A stretch of DNA of 64,000 nt from Chrysoperla carnea (GCF_905475395.1 NC_058338.1:91373435-91437434); one strand, 5' to 3'; counted from the stretch's first letter, positions 1 through 12,320 are shown. Translations and numbers: made by a program. Notes: a model not told the origin generated them from the letters alone.

Positions 1-339
1 TTTCTCCTCGGAAGCATTTCAGCACTTCTGCTTCCTGACCATTTATTGTCAAGTAAAGCAAATAGTAGTTCTGCATGGCTGCCTGAAATGAAGTGGCACC
101 GTGGCGGAACAAATGAATGTAAACCTTGAAAGGGTACTGGGACACAGGAACATTCCAGGCCAATTTTAAAATCGACGAATTTACTAAAAAAAGGCACAAA
201 GCTGACGAACACACGCCGCAATAGACTTCCGGAAATTTTGTTTGCGAACTGCAAGCTGCTCTTGAATGATATCTGAAAAAAGACAAAGCTTAGATGAAGG
301 AGGTCTGCCATTCCCATAGCAAGATACTCCGTAATTTAC
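1..339. other. Left edge, no gene recognised
   Basis: I see no open frame, splice structure or repeat end that I recognise here. The base composition is less AT-rich than most of the window, which fits the neighbouring retrotransposon remnant, so it may be more of the same decayed element. Confidence 0.3.
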
Positions 340-720
340 CGAATCAAAGAATGGCTACGACAGGCCAAACTGTGTATAATCACAGCTAGGCTATTTGACT
401 GTACTCATCTGAAACTTACTAGAGCACGGTTGAGAAGAGTTGTAGGACTCCTGGCAAGACACTGTCGCCTCTATAACATGGGGATGTCTGTCAGAAAAAT
501 CTGTCAGATTCAAAATGTTCGGATCGTAAGTGTTCCTGAGATCTTATATCACTTCCTCTATAAACAAAATTGATGCGGCTATTACAGGTTAGATATGCCT
601 TCTCTTCTCTGTCACTGTCCAGCTCTTGCCATGAAGTGAAGGACTCTCTTGAGCCAGACTTTCTCCAACCTGAATTCCGATGACATGAAAGCACTCCTGC
701 TGTTCTTAGACAGCTTCTAA
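340..720 (+). pseudogene. Decayed non-LTR retrotransposon tail (RNase H to C-terminus)
   Basis: Reading the plus strand across frame breaks gives pieces typical of the end of insect I/Jockey/R1-type ORF2 proteins: a GRQAKL-like segment near 355, then LRRVVGLLARHCRLYNMGMS (about 430-490), then a frame-broken LLCHCPALA segment near 600-630 and a terminal ALLLFLDSF near 690-718 followed by a stop. The family consensus is roughly 'LVGLLTGHCRL..H...MGL ... CxxC ... H.L..CPAL'. Stops and frameshifts show it is dead. It lies just upstream of the MIF4G gene. The exact clade is not resolved. Confidence 0.6.
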
Positions 721-943
721 TAGTTCATGGAGTAATGGCGTATCCCAACTGACACTTCCGTCTAAGTATGTCCCACCACAGGACAACCACTCTTACTTAA
801 CCATACAGGACTACAGGCCTATGTTCTGGCGACCCGATTGCCTATTAGTTTTTTTTTATAACAAATTTAAACAATTAATTATGTTAGTTATTAAGCAAAT
901 ATATTGTTTGTTAAAGAATCCACGTGTACATTTTCAAACACCC

Positions 944-3872
944 ATGACACCGCAACCACAATCTGGTCAACAATTTTTTCCAAATATGGCAAACTCAACA
1001 GCCGTATATCGACCATTAAGACAGCCATATGTAAATCCACAACAAGCATTAAAACGATCTAAAAGTCTTAGTGCTGCAGATTCATTAGCCAGTAAATTAC
1101 AAGCACTTAATATTACATCTGAAGCACCGGATTTAGGACAATTTTCTACAGAAGTTGAAGAAGCTTTAAATATTGCAGTTGAAGGTATAAATACAAACTT
1201 TATTAAAGTGGTTTCTTTTTTTTTTTGGAGGGTTAGTGTTAATAATTTAATTTGTTTTTAGATCCAAATAAATTAACTGCAAGATGTTTAATGGATTTAG
1301 TAAAAAGTATATTAGAAAGAATTGTAGAAGGTCGTAGATATTCATTACCTGGTGCTAAATTATGTCTTACAATTATAGAAAAAGAAAAAAATGAAACATT
1401 TTTAGAGACTTTACTTAATACTTGCCAGCAATGGTATCAAGATCGTGATAAGGTCAGCACATTTAAAAAAAAAAAAATAATATCAAAAAAAATGAATTCA
1501 GTATCTTCACTCATTATTATTATTATTTAAATTTGATATTAACGTATTCATGCCTGCCAAGGAGGGAGAGAGGATAAAGGATTTACACCCCAGAGCCTCC
1601 CATCTCCTTGAGAGACATAAATCTTCACAAGGCAGCTACGTCTTTTGAAGAAAGTTCACTGACTTGTGGCCGTGTAGTCTGTACGTCCGTCAGTCAACGC
1701 GACGTCCGTTTGTCCGTCTGTCTTCCGAGTCGGGGGTACGTAAGTCTGTCTGATGTCCTGGTCAAGCAGGCTCCGTCCCTGCACCGCAGCGATGTGGAAC
1801 CTACTAAAAAATAGAAAATGAAAAAGAAGAAAGAAACTTCAAGGGCTGTTACTTGAAGACAGTCTGATGCGATCTCAATGTACGAAGGGTGCCTATAATG
1901 ACAGCCTTCTGCATAGAAGAGATAAGGTGACGAAGATGAGACCTGCAGACCGGAATTATTATTATTATTATTATTATTATCATAGATAAAATAATAGTAA
2001 TTATTATTATAACAAATATAATAATTTATAAATAATGTCAACAAATAATACATATTCCAGTTAACCTATCTATTGGGTTCATAGATTATGTCATCTATCG
2101 ATCCTTGTTTATTGTTAAAGACTTTCGTTTATATCGACTAACTTCATTGTGTAAAAAAATTGTAGCTAATTTCAACATGTAGTTTTTAAGTCATTTTGTG
2201 CGCGCGCATCATAAATATTCACTTTCATCATTTTTTCATAATGGTTTATATTTAAATTTATACATTTTTTTTGTAGATTTTACGTAATGCAAAAACGGGT
2301 GAAGGCTCAAAATTTACAGCATTTATGTGGTTTTTAACAGAAATGTCTAGCCAATTAAAACGACGACAATTACAATTAAAAACACAATGCGAAGGTGTTA
2401 CACCTGGATTATTACTATTGTCGTTACTTGTCAAATGTTGTCAAGCTTGTGTTCAACCGCCTAAATCATTACCTGAGGTATGAAACCTAATTATAGTTTT
2501 CTATTTCACTGGACCTCTACCTTTTCAGATCTCTTGATGGCAAAAATAGCATATTTGGCATCAAGAGATTTTATTAGGTTTCGATCCTTCCTTTCAGTTT
2601 TTTTGCGCATTTATCTTCAGTCCATGAAGATACATTGACTTCAGATCTTCCTCCACGTTTTCCAGTCATTCCTTTTTCAGTCCGATCCTAGCTTAACTTC
2701 TTCCAAAATTAATTTGGATTAAGCCATGATGTTCTTTTGCCATAGTTTTCCGCCCACGTTCCACTTCTTTCAAGAATATTTAAAGAGTTTTATGATAACA
2801 TCCACAATCCGATATTTATATCAAAAGTCTCAGCTATCCTTCTTAGGTTTTTGACCTCCCTGCCCATTGTCATACAATGTCACATTTATATCGAAAGTTT
2901 TTTCGACGTAACATGTCAAAATCTATAATATTAAAGCGCAAAATTTATATTCTTTACGACTTAATCTTTATTTTATTAAAAACATAGCTGGGCCTCGCGG
3001 TGTTATCCGCGATTAAAAGAGATTTTGAAATTTTTTATCGTTACTGTGTAAATTAATCAAGTCCCCTTAAAAAAATGCGCTAAAAATCTATTTCATGAAC
3101 TTTTACAAAACCCTTTAAAAAACATGGTTCCTGTACAATATCCCTTTAGAACCGTGCATTTTTTCGGGACAATAATTGAATGACCCCGAAATTACACTAC
3201 CTATGCAAAAAATCATGTCGATCCTTTGCTCTATGAAAAATTAAAACAAATCTATCCCACGGAAACCATACATTTTACTGAGACTTACTCTTTCCCAGGA
3301 GTCTTGAGTTCGATTTCTGGTACCGGAATCAATCTATCCAAACTTTCACGATTATAATATATATCAGATTATTTTTAATGGAAATACAAAAAATTTTGAA
3401 ATTGCTGTTTCAATTTAATTATTTCTAAATATAAAATTCAAAAATATGTGACGCCACATCAGGGGGAGAGGGTTTTACAAATGTGACCTCCTGTGACAAA
3501 GAAGGGGGTTAAAAAAATCATAAAATTTGTCTCGCTAAATTTATGGATGGCCCCTAATCTCTCTATAGTGATTTTTCCAAGAATTATTCTTTCCAACATT
3601 GTCTACTGTAATTAATTTTTTTGCCAAAAATGTTGTGTTTTTTTTTTTAGATTGAATGTTTGTTTTTTGTGCTAACATCAATCGGGCGTGATTTAGAAGC
3701 CGAATTACCAACACAACTTGGACAATTATTAGAGAGTGTACGAGATGGTTTTTTAGCAAGTACGGCTGCACCACAAATACGAAAAACATTATTACAATTA
3801 ATCGAATTAAAAGCATCAAATTGGCAATTACCTGGATCAACGGTTTTATATTACTATCCAAAAATGAAATAA
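944..3872 (+). CDS. MIF4G domain-containing protein (CTIF/MIF4GD-like), 4 exons
   Basis: Exons 944-1184, 1262-1452, 2277-2477 and 3651-3872 join in frame with GT/AG introns (phases 1, 0, 0) to give 284 residues and a TAA stop. Residues about 1-80 are Q/P/S-rich with an [17 protein letters not shown] segment. The rest is a helical MIF4G-type repeat: [20 protein letters not shown], then [36 protein letters not shown], and a C-terminus VRDGFL...[12 protein letters not shown]...YYYP, which resembles the end of MIF4GD/SLIP1 and CTIF and, less closely, PAIP1. Such proteins bridge mRNA cap-binding or stem-loop factors to translation initiation. The ATG at 944 is in frame with an upstream ATG at 821, and exon 1 could instead start at an acceptor such as the AG near 916 and be preceded by exons I cannot see. 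A poly(A) signal AATAAA lies near 3913. The exact orthologue is uncertain. Confidence 0.8.
1540..1985 (+). mobile_element. Non-LTR retrotransposon 3' fragment with ATT repeat tail
   Basis: This block inside intron 2 of the MIF4G gene is clearly more GC-rich than its surroundings (for example the CGTCCGTCAGTCAACGCGAC stretch near 1684-1703) and ends in an (ATT)n run at about 1957-1981. Another short ATT run lies just before it (about 1512-1530). GC-rich body plus trinucleotide tail is typical of 5'-truncated I/R1-like retrotransposons. No coding sequence remains that I recognise, so the assignment rests on composition and tail. Confidence 0.45.
2478..3650. other. MIF4G gene intron 3, no recognised feature
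   Basis: This 1.17 kb intron has normal splice ends (donor GTATGA, acceptor after a T-run ending TTAG). I see a short imperfect inverted pair around 2530-2575 (CATCAAGAGAT and its complement) but no gene or identifiable element. Confidence 0.4.
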
Positions 3873-6800
3873 ATAAGAAAAAATATTGGATAATTTTCTT
3901 CTTGGTGAAGAAAATAAACACAAGTATTTTTTTTTCGTTTTGCGAGAAAAAGAATGTAGTTAACTAGTTTTTACAAATTTTTTTTAGAGAAATATATATA
4001 TATTTGAGTATTGAAATAATTTTTGTAGTCGAAAAATGGTAACTTTTTTTTAATCACTGGAGTGCATTTATTTATAATATTTTTAAAAGAATATTTGTTT
4101 TTTTTTTTACGTAACATATTTTTTAGTAAAATATTACCTGTGATTACTTTAGTATCTAGATACAGGGGGCAGACAATATACGCAAAAAAATATATCCACG
4201 TATTGCTTTATAAATAATTTAGGAACTTGGGATAACTAAATAGTAATAATTTACGAAAAAGTATCAAGATACCTGATTTTTGTATCTTAAAATATCCAGT
4301 TCGCAACGTAACCACTTTATACGGGTCAACATTGGTTATTCTGAATGAGATTAATGGATCAGTAACTGGATGACCGAGCTTTACTCGATATTTTTTGAGT
4401 AAAAAATGCACAAATTTTATCAATAATATAAGAACCATTTAAATGTCTCTACACAAATACCAATTTGAATGTCTCGGAAATTGACTTTATTTCGTCGTCA
4501 ATAGATGTCACGAAGAGCCACCATTATACGTCCATATTCATAACGACTCATTTAGAATCGGCAAATAACGAATCCCACGTTTTGCGAACTGAGTAACCGT
4601 GTTTTCCCGGAAAATACGAAATTTTTAGTTATTTTTTGAAGATTACTTTCATTTAGCTACAAAAGGTATGTTTTAATATAATCATTTTAATGAAAATTAG
4701 TTATGGTCAACTTTAAAGTCGAATTTATTTGCAAATGAATTCTAACCAGTCAACTTACGAAAAATATATATACAGCACTCCTTTTGTACAATTTTCCCAT
4801 TGTCGTATAAGTTGTCCATTTCTAATAAATATTTTACTCTTTGTTAATACAAAGACGATTTTTAGCCGAAACGTAATTTAATCGAAAGTGTTTTTTAGAG
4901 TTCCCAGCTCGAGGCACTGTAAAATTAAATTCCTCGGATTATTTTACAATAGTTATATTTTTTACACTAACTATGAATAAAATATTTAAAAAAATTAAAA
5001 TGTCCAATTTTAATATTCGTATAATCAAAATTATTTTATAAAAATATTCTTAACAAAACTTAAGTTTTACCATAGACTTAGAAAATTTATAGAGTGTGAG
5101 CGGAAATTGATAATAAATGGCGCTAATAGTACACAGGTGTAAATTATCTTAAAGTGTCAATTTATTAAATAGAAAAAATAATTTTAAAATGAAAATAATG
5201 GAATTTTTCTTCTATGTTTTTCTTCCAAGAGAGAGAATGAAACGGTAATTGACACTTATGAACGCACACGAATTTCTAGTGAGTAGCTTTCTAGTTGATA
5301 GAAAAGGGTCTGTATTTTCGAGTGCTTTTTTCACATTCAAAGAATATAATCAACTGCATTGTATTATTGATTTTTATCCTTTTTAAGATTTTTAAAAATT
5401 AATATTCGTAAATTTATTTTTTCTCTTTTGAATAGCAAACGAATACAGTGGAAACAGTGGAAACAGTGTTTTAGACACCTGTGTCATTGCCATTGAAGGT
5501 TAAAAAGTTTAATTTAAACTTAAACATTTTTTATTAAAAAAAAAAATAGTAAACTGTAGTTAATATTTTCAATACTCAAATTATTTAAAGAATTTTTTTA
5601 ATTTAAAAAAAGTCAATTAATTAATACATTTAATCATTATTTTTGTACGTATTTAAGATTTAAAAAAATCTTTTCTTTCTTTTTTTTACACAAAAATTAA
5701 TTAATTTGTACCAAAGTACTTGTAAACGAGAAAAGAGATAAAAAAAATATACCATAGAGTATATTTTGTTTTTTTTTTTTTGTATTGTTAACTTTTTGTT
5801 CGTTAAATTATCGATTTTTAAATTGTTGGAAGTATTTATTTATATGTGATTATTTAAAACAAAGAAAACCGTTTTTATTATTGTGTATATAATTTATCAA
5901 CTTATTCATTAATAAAAATATTTTCAAAAAAATTTTCAATTTAATAAGATTTAACAACATACTGACCCTTAATAACACTTAGCTGAAAAAAGCTGACTTA
6001 TACCTAGCGTCAAATTTTAAAAATGAGCGACATAAAAAAGAAAAGGTAATGGTAAATAAACAACTATATCCATAATGGATGCTGAATATGATTGTCAATT
6101 TTGGATTGGTTGAATATACATTTTTTGATTTTGACTACTGTCAAAATCAATCTTGAGAATAAAAAGCTAAACTATGTTTGGCTTTTTACGGTGACGCTAC
6201 TAAGTTTTAATAACAAATTCACAGAAAAACCGGGCGTTATTTTATAATGCGCATTTTCTCCTAAACAAGCCCATGCCCCACAGTTAATTGATTTCACTAG
6301 GAATAGAAGTAAGTGTATTTACGAGTTAACCACTCAATATTGCCAACTCTTAAAAATCTTTTTTGGAATAGGTCCAAACACAACTAGAAATTTCCCAAAA
6401 ATTCTAATTCAGTGTGGGATCATTAAAATTAAAAACAACGATTTTTTCGAAAAAAGAAATGAAAATTCAAACTTATATGAGTGGCTTTTAAAAGGCAGGG
6501 TTGTGGAGGCTGTAGAGGCGTGGATATATAATTTATTATTTTAGTGATTACTACTTAGACTACTTAGTTCGAATCCAGCAACAGTTAAATGTTGAATCTA
6601 CGGAAGCCTGAATGTCTCACTGTCAATTTATGATAAAGTGGTGCTACACTAGCATATTTTTTAAATGGAAAAAAAAACCCCGAATGTAAGCGTCTTCATC
6701 CCTCCCTCATCCTCCTCTTTTCGCCCAGAATCCTTGAGGCCCAAAACTTGAGAAAATGTAAATTACCCCCAAACAACATATTCCTTAATGTTTCATTACC

Positions 6801-6920
6801 TTCCGACCTTTTTCTATCTGAAACAACCTGTCGACTAAAGTAAAATACAGTGTTTTAATTTATTATCAATACTATAATTTTTATAAAAACTTTTAATAAA
6901 TAATCATTTATTGTTGTACA
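3873..6920. other. Intergenic region between the MIF4G gene and nucleoside hydrolase
   Basis: The two flanking genes converge here (one ends on the plus strand, the other on the minus strand), so this is 3' flank on both sides. It is very AT-rich, has a short tandem of ACAGTGGAAA near 5445-5475 and a tRNA B-box-like motif (AGTTCGAATCC) near 6565, perhaps an old SINE. No gene is supported. Confidence 0.45.
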
Positions 6921-9362
6921 TTACTTAGATAAATAAGTTAATAAATGTTGTTTAAAAGCATCCATATCGACCTGAGTAATAACAATTGTATTCTTATAAC
7001 GTTGTAATACATGATTTTTATCAGCTATTACACCACCACGTAATTCTCCTTGAATTACTATCGATGCATAATATCGTTCAGCAGCTGTGACAATTTTTGG
7101 ATTTAGTGCTGTTGATAATAAATATCCATCAGAACATTGCCATTTTAATTCATAATGTCGTTTTGCAATACGTTCCGCTTTATTTAAATAATCGATTGCA
7201 GTACTATTTATTGATCCTAACATATTTCTTCGCCATTCCTAAAAAAAATACTTAGTGTTAACTAGGCTTTATAGGATTTTAATGCTAAGAAAGACTCTAT
7301 CTAGCGATAGAAAAAAGAACTATAAGTGTTCATTCGCAAGTTGACATATGCTTGAAATTAGATAAATAAATTTTATCTATAAAAATGCTTCAAAAAATTG
7401 TCAGAGAATATATCGGTAAAATATAGTCTCTGAAATTGTGAATAAAAGGAGGATAAGTGACGGCATATGTAGTGTGAAGGTTATTTAAAATTGAAGTTGC
7501 CTAGTGAAGCGGGTAGTTCACAGCTAGTGACGGCTAAATTACATTAAATTACCATTTCAATATCACCATGAAGCATAATTGTATCCCATGGAAGAATAAT
7601 TAATGGTGAAATGCTTTCATCCTCCGTTGTATTAAACACAATATGTGCCGATTCCGGATCACAGAAAAAATTAAATTCAATATTTGGTGGTGTATTACCG
7701 TAACCACTTACTGATCCTCCCAATATAAGTAAATGTTTTAAATTTTTTCTGAATGTTGGATCCAGTCGAATAGCTAGTGCAATATTTGTTAACGGACCAA
7801 GCGCCATTAAACTGATTTCGCCTGAAAATTACATATAACCTTTTAGAATCGTTTAAAAAAGAATTATATTTTTAATGAATTTTTACCCGGATTTTCCTTC
7901 ACGAGTCGAATCAATGCAAGTACTGCATGTTCTGTTTTAATGAGATTTATATCTGGTGGATTCGAGAACTTGAAATCACCTAATCCATCAACGCCATAGT
8001 ATTCTTCAGACTCAATATCATGTAATAAACTGGTTTCTGCTCCACTATAAACCGGTATCTAAGAAAAATAACGACATTATTCAACGAAAATCAAATTTTC
8101 AACTTCACATTACTTCTATTTGTGATCAGCCAAATATAGAAATAATGGTCGTAAAAATACGTGTGGTAGCTCGTTGGATTCGGAATGATGTCTAGAAAAG
8201 TGGGACAGAAGCGTTGTTCTGCACATAAAAAATTTCAAAAGTTATAAACAATTGAAAATGAAAAGTGGAAATGAACGATCGAATATACCCAAGTGGAGTA
8301 TCAATTAAAAGAGCATGACGTGTACATTACAAAACTGTCACCCCGGCGAAAGGGGATTGCGGGGAGGGGGGGGTAGTAGAAATGAGAATGAACGATCGAA
8401 TATTTTCAACTGTAACCAAGTCTGATTTCAAATAAAAGGGCATAATGTGTATATTAAAAAATTAGGGTTCCGCACCAAAATAATAATATCGATTAAATTG
8501 TGAACAATAGAAGGATAAGTGGCGGCAAATGAAATGAAAGTTAACTGCACAATAACCTTTGTATTTAAAATTGAAGTTGCCCAGCGAAGCGAGTAGTTCA
8601 CATCTAGTTTAATATATAATTAATTAATTTCAACTTCAAGAGCATAGAGTGCCAAAACGGAGCAGCTTTTACTAGGGCATATTTAGCTAAATCGACTTGT
8701 TTATTTGAGCTAAGCTAAGGACACCCTGTACCTATATTTGCTAAATGAGAGCATGGACGAATCATGCGTAATTATCTCATCTTACCTGTAAATTATTTGC
8801 AATTTTTAATGTTTTCAATACGTTCTGTTTTACGTGTTTTAATTTAGTATTTCCCCGAACGCAAGTTATAGCAATTATTTTTGAATCGATTTTTTCTGTT
8901 TCCAAAAATTTAATTGCCGACAATATTGCTACTGCATCATCCCCACCAGAATCCGTATCAATTATAATTTTATGATGTTTTAAATTACGTATATAATTTA
9001 AATTTTTATCTATGATTTCCGTGCTGCAAAAAAAAATCACAAATATCCTGGTGGAAAAAATATTTGTAGAAAGAGTTTAAGTCTTAATATAATTCTTAGA
9101 AACTCTGAAAAAGTCTTTGGAATTCTAAATTTCTCAACGTTTGACTTCTTAAGTCTGAATATTTCTGAATTAAGACAGTCCAAAAACGTTGAGAAATTCA
9201 GAGTTCCTAAAACTTTTTCAGAGTTTCTAAGATTTATTCTTTCTTCAAATATTCTTTCCGCCAGGATCACAAAAAATCGTTATATTAAGCTCATTTTTTT
9301 ACGCACCAGCTAGCGATTACAATAATTGAACTTATTAGATATATTGTTATTTGATTAACCAT
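6921..9362 (-). CDS. Secreted inosine-uridine preferring nucleoside hydrolase, 5 exons
   Basis: Exons on the minus strand are 9307-9362, 8786-9023, 7887-8058, 7553-7821 and 6921-7238; phases 2, 0, 1, 0 match and give 350 residues, the usual size for the IUNH family. The product hydrolyses the N-glycosidic bond of nucleosides. The diagnostic N-terminal calcium-binding motif is at residues 38-51 (IIIDTDSGGDDAVAI, Asp41, Asp43, Asp47, Asp48). Exon 4 carries MALGPLTNIALAIR and a GGSVSGYGNTPPNIEFNFFC segment, and exon 5 an SDG motif in the position of the family's second conserved acidic site. Exon 1 encodes a short hydrophobic leader (YLISSIIVIAS), so the enzyme is probably secreted, as for salivary and gut purine nucleosidases of insects. 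A MITE sits in intron 1 and short repeats in introns 2 and 4. The start is inferred: the ATG at 9362 has a GTGCGT donor whose phase fits exon 2 exactly. Confidence 0.88.
7440..7536 (+). repeat. Short dispersed repeat with CTAGT end (copy 1)
   Basis: This stretch in the last intron of the nucleoside hydrolase gene ends GAAGTTGCCTAGTGAAGCGG then GTAGTTCACAGCTAGT. A second copy lies at 8490-8612 in another intron of the same gene. Termini of the form ...CTAG followed by T are typical of Helitron 3' ends, but I could not show the required subterminal hairpin, so the class is only a suggestion. Confidence 0.4.
8490..8612 (+). repeat. Short dispersed repeat with CTAGT end (copy 2)
   Basis: Second copy of the element at 7440-7536, with shared blocks AAGGATAAGTGGCGGC-like and TTTAAAATTGAAGTTGCCCA, ending AGTAGTTCACATCTAGT. 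It has about 25 extra bases in the middle compared with copy 1. It lies in intron 2 of the nucleoside hydrolase gene. Confidence 0.4.
8630..8728 (-). mobile_element. Truncated CAGGGTG-end MITE
   Basis: The complement begins CAGGGTGTCCTTAGCTTAG and contains the block GCTCCGTTTTGGC followed by CTCTTGAAGTT, matching the first 130 bases of the complete element at 44802-45144. Only one end remains; the terminal TA is present next to it. Confidence 0.55.
9047..9265. mobile_element. MITE, CCTGGTGG family, copy 1
   Basis: A 219-bp near-palindrome inside intron 1 of the nucleoside hydrolase gene. It starts CCTGGTGGAAAAAATATTTG and ends with the inverted equivalent (ATATTCTTTCCGCCAGG); both arms contain CTGAAAAAGTCTT and TTCTCAACGTTT in inverted arrangement. 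The flanks carry an imperfect direct repeat, ATCACAAATAT at 9036-9046 and ATCACAAAAAA at 9266-9276 (9 of 11 match). Related copies are at 26052, 31559, 38761 and 55400. Confidence 0.8.
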
Positions 9363-9880
9363 TTTTGAGTATTTTTCAAGTGTCTAACACTAACAATATT
9401 TTCTAAAGAACTATTTTTACTTTATCGTGAAAACAAATCAATTTTATCATATCCATGAATTGTCTAGTTAGAATGTTAAAGGTTACTTATTTGATCTCGA
9501 CTTTCAATGACATAATTTTTTTAAATGTATAAACAATTTAATTATTTCACAATAATTTTAAGTTATTACAAATAACCGAAATAGACCTTTTTCATGAAAA
9601 ACAGAAATGCTTTTTGTTAATTTTTTATGAAAATAAAGGTCAAGTAGAGTAACTCAAAAATTACGCATTTTTAACAATAAAAACACTATAAAAAATTTGT
9701 AAAAAAGTCACAATATTTGAAATAAGTTAAAACGGTTTTTTTGCTCCACCGCCCGTGATCTGTGACGTCAATTCGACAAGCAATGACAATAAAACAGTGT
9801 CAACAGTCGAATTAATATATCGTTAATATCAACTTTAGGGGTATTGTCTATATTATATCATTTCTGAAAGTGAAAATTAA

Positions 9881-10171
9881 ATGCCACAAAAAATCGATCC
9901 AGGAGTTTCAAAGGCAGATGAAGGAAATCTACCCAAAATAACTATTTTTATGGTATGGGAGTTTTTAGTGCAAAATGACAGGTTCATTGCACTTGAAGTT
10001 CATGAAGTAATAACAACTTTGTGAGTTCTAATTTTAATAAGAAAATGCGTAGTATTCTAGAAAAAAAATGTGATTAATAAAATTTCATAAAAAAAAATTG
10101 TTAGGTCTTCGAGGGAGAGCTATGGGGACTTTTGTAGCATGTTGAATTTTGGTAAATTTCATCATGTATAG
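9881..10171 (+). pseudogene. Truncated remnant of a dispersed SWIM/YqaJ-type gene
   Basis: An ATG at 9881 opens MPQKIDPGVSKADEGNLPKI, continuing MVWEFLVQNDRF and ending ITTL at a GTGAGT donor (10021). An acceptor before 10105 restores the frame as SSRESYGD, followed by unrelated residues and a stop at 10169-10171. From memory, many insect genomes carry a repeated gene whose N-terminus has KAD..NLP, a short acidic helix and SSRESYG before a SWIM-like CxC...CxH and a YqaJ-like nuclease domain. Here everything after RESYGD is missing. The conserved intron position indicates a DNA-level copy, not a retrocopy. Whether it is expressed is unknown. Confidence 0.5.
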
Positions 10172-12257
10172 TAAAAGAAAATGTTCATCATGACAATGAT
10201 AATATTCGTGCTGTACTTACTACAAAATGATCTTCGCAACAATAGTAATTAGATTTTTTTCTAATAGCCATATCCATTGGAAACGGAAAAATAAAGTTTT
10301 TCTGGCTGTTTTGAAGTAGTATTTGGGCACAGAGGCACAAAACACGCCCGATATATTTTTATGCGCGATTTTTCATCGTCATCAACGATGATAATTAATA
10401 AAATTCACCAGACAAACTGACGTCACAGCGCCATTCGTATAACTTCGTGTGTTTCCGGATTGTTTTCGCCAATTTGAATTTTAATGATTTTCATTGTCTG
10501 TTTTCTCTCTGTGAAAAAGGTCTATTATTTTTTACCCTGTATATATGTAATATATATATCAAGGTATACTAAGTTTAGTTCCAAGGTTGTAACGCTTAAA
10601 AATATAGATGCTATGAACAAAATTTTGATAGCATGTTCAGGACGTATAAAGTGAGGCTAAGTCCGTACTTTAGCAAATAGGTCAATTGGGTCTTGGACCC
10701 GTAAGACCCATCTTGTAAACCATTAGAGATAGCACAAAAGTTTAAGGGTAAAAAATTTTTCTTATAAAAAAATAATCAACTTTTGTTTGAAACATTTTTT
10801 CGTAAACGTCACTGTTTACTCGTCAGGACACAAATTAGGACAAAATTGTGGTGTCCATTTTCCCCAAAACTATAAACGATAGGGAGTTGAAAATTTGTAA
10901 ATAGCTTCAACTAGTAACCTTGTGAAATATTCTCGAAAAAAAAATCTAGAAAATACTTTCGAAAATTTTCGAAAACTAAATTAGTGGTGGCCGCCTCTTT
11001 TTTTTAAATGGTTAACTACAAAACTAGTTATTAGCCATAATAGATTTAAATGGTCCACCCTGTATACAATCCATAGATCCTATATGTCCATCCATACAAT
11101 TATATTAATAAAGTAGTGTGTCGTTACTATGGTTACTCCCTGAAATAAAACGGAGTTAGTGCAAAATTTAGAACTTCTCGATTCATATTAGAATTATATA
11201 AATGCTATTAATAATAATATTAATAAATTTTTCTAGAATTTATCATCAGACTTTTTTTCTAATATGAATTTGATAATTTTTCTGTGTAGTCCAGTAGTAG
11301 AAGTTTATGGATAATACGAATGTAAACGGTTTATTGACTTCCCAAAGTGTTTATAAAAAGTAGAAACCTCCATTAAGTCATTATAAAGGTAAGATATCAA
11401 GGTAGTAAGATTACATTGAAGAAATATTCCAGATATATAAAAGGGCAGAGGCATAAACGGATGCGGAAGAGCGTAAGAGAAGATAGAATGATCAATCGAA
11501 TTAGTAAAGAAGCAAGGAACAGAGAGAATACCGACAAAATATAGAACGCACTTGTCATTCCCTTTTGGAAAGATTTTTACTAATTCTGAAAAACTCTTAT
11601 TTTGTTTTAGTAAGATTTTTTAAGTCTTTTATCTTAAATATTTCTACGAGGGTTTGTACGATCTTTTAGGGAATGAGAGTTAAAAATGTGGATTTAAATA
11701 TCCATATTTAAATATGAAAATGAATCAAATATAAAAAGAAATAACTTTTATTTGAAAGATTCGAGTTTTCCTATCTCCAAAAATTAATAATCTATATAGT
11801 TGATTAATGATTATACTTTATACAGCTGTTTATATATTATTTATGCATAGATACTTTTATACAACTTTTTCAAGTTTCTTTGAAATATCTATTTTTTCAA
11901 AACATTTTATTATATCAATTTATATAATAATTTTATGGTGATAATTTTATCAAAACTCGTTACATGTTTACGTATTATCTATCTTTTAAATATAGTCAGA
12001 AATGTTAGAACAAGTTATGTAAATATGGAAAAGAGTATTGACATCTATTTGATCCCCCTGTTATTGCAATATTCCCATATAGGTAAAAATGCATTATTCA
12101 ATCGTAATAAAATCCTTTTATTTCAATTTATTTTTATTTTAGTTGTGTTTCTGTTAGCTGAACAAATCAAGTGTTTGTTGTCCTTGCAATAAAAGGTTTT
12201 TTATTTTTCAAAATTTTAAATGTAAAAAAATCGTTGATTTAGTGTATTTTATTTTTA
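10172..12257. other. Spastin 5' flank: intergenic sequence with a dispersed repeat
   Basis: This region lies between the divergently arranged nucleoside hydrolase (minus) and spastin (plus). Apart from the repeat at 10535-11060, which has its own entry, it is low-complexity AT-rich DNA. An 85-codon frame at 11935-12192 has the composition of non-coding sequence. No promoter motif could be assigned with confidence. Confidence 0.4.
10535..11060 (+). repeat. Dispersed repeat (copy also in spastin intron 4)
   Basis: The region begins TACCCTGTATATATGTAATA and includes ATCAAGGTATACTAAGTTTA, GGTCAATTGGGTCTT, CAACTTTTGTTTGAAACATT, CGTAAACGTCACTGTTTAC and GGTGTCCATTTTCC. The same blocks in the same order recur at 19370-19735. 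No coding capacity is visible. Its right end runs into an ACCCTGTATA motif near 11055, so the element may have inverted termini. Confidence 0.6.
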
Positions 12258-12320
12258 TTGGGTTTGAACGCCCTGTGTGTTAATAAAAATAATATGACAA
12301 GTTATTGTCATGGCTTCCTG

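Noticed and set aside
821-943. Upstream in-frame extension of the MIF4G gene from the ATG at 821
   Set aside because: The added residues are hydrophobic and AT-driven and bear no likeness to the Q/P/S-rich N-terminus that follows, so the ATG at 944 or a splice acceptor is preferred.
11935-12192. 85-codon frame upstream of spastin
   Set aside because: Ile/Leu-rich because of AT-rich DNA; no family motif and no splice partner in frame with spastin.
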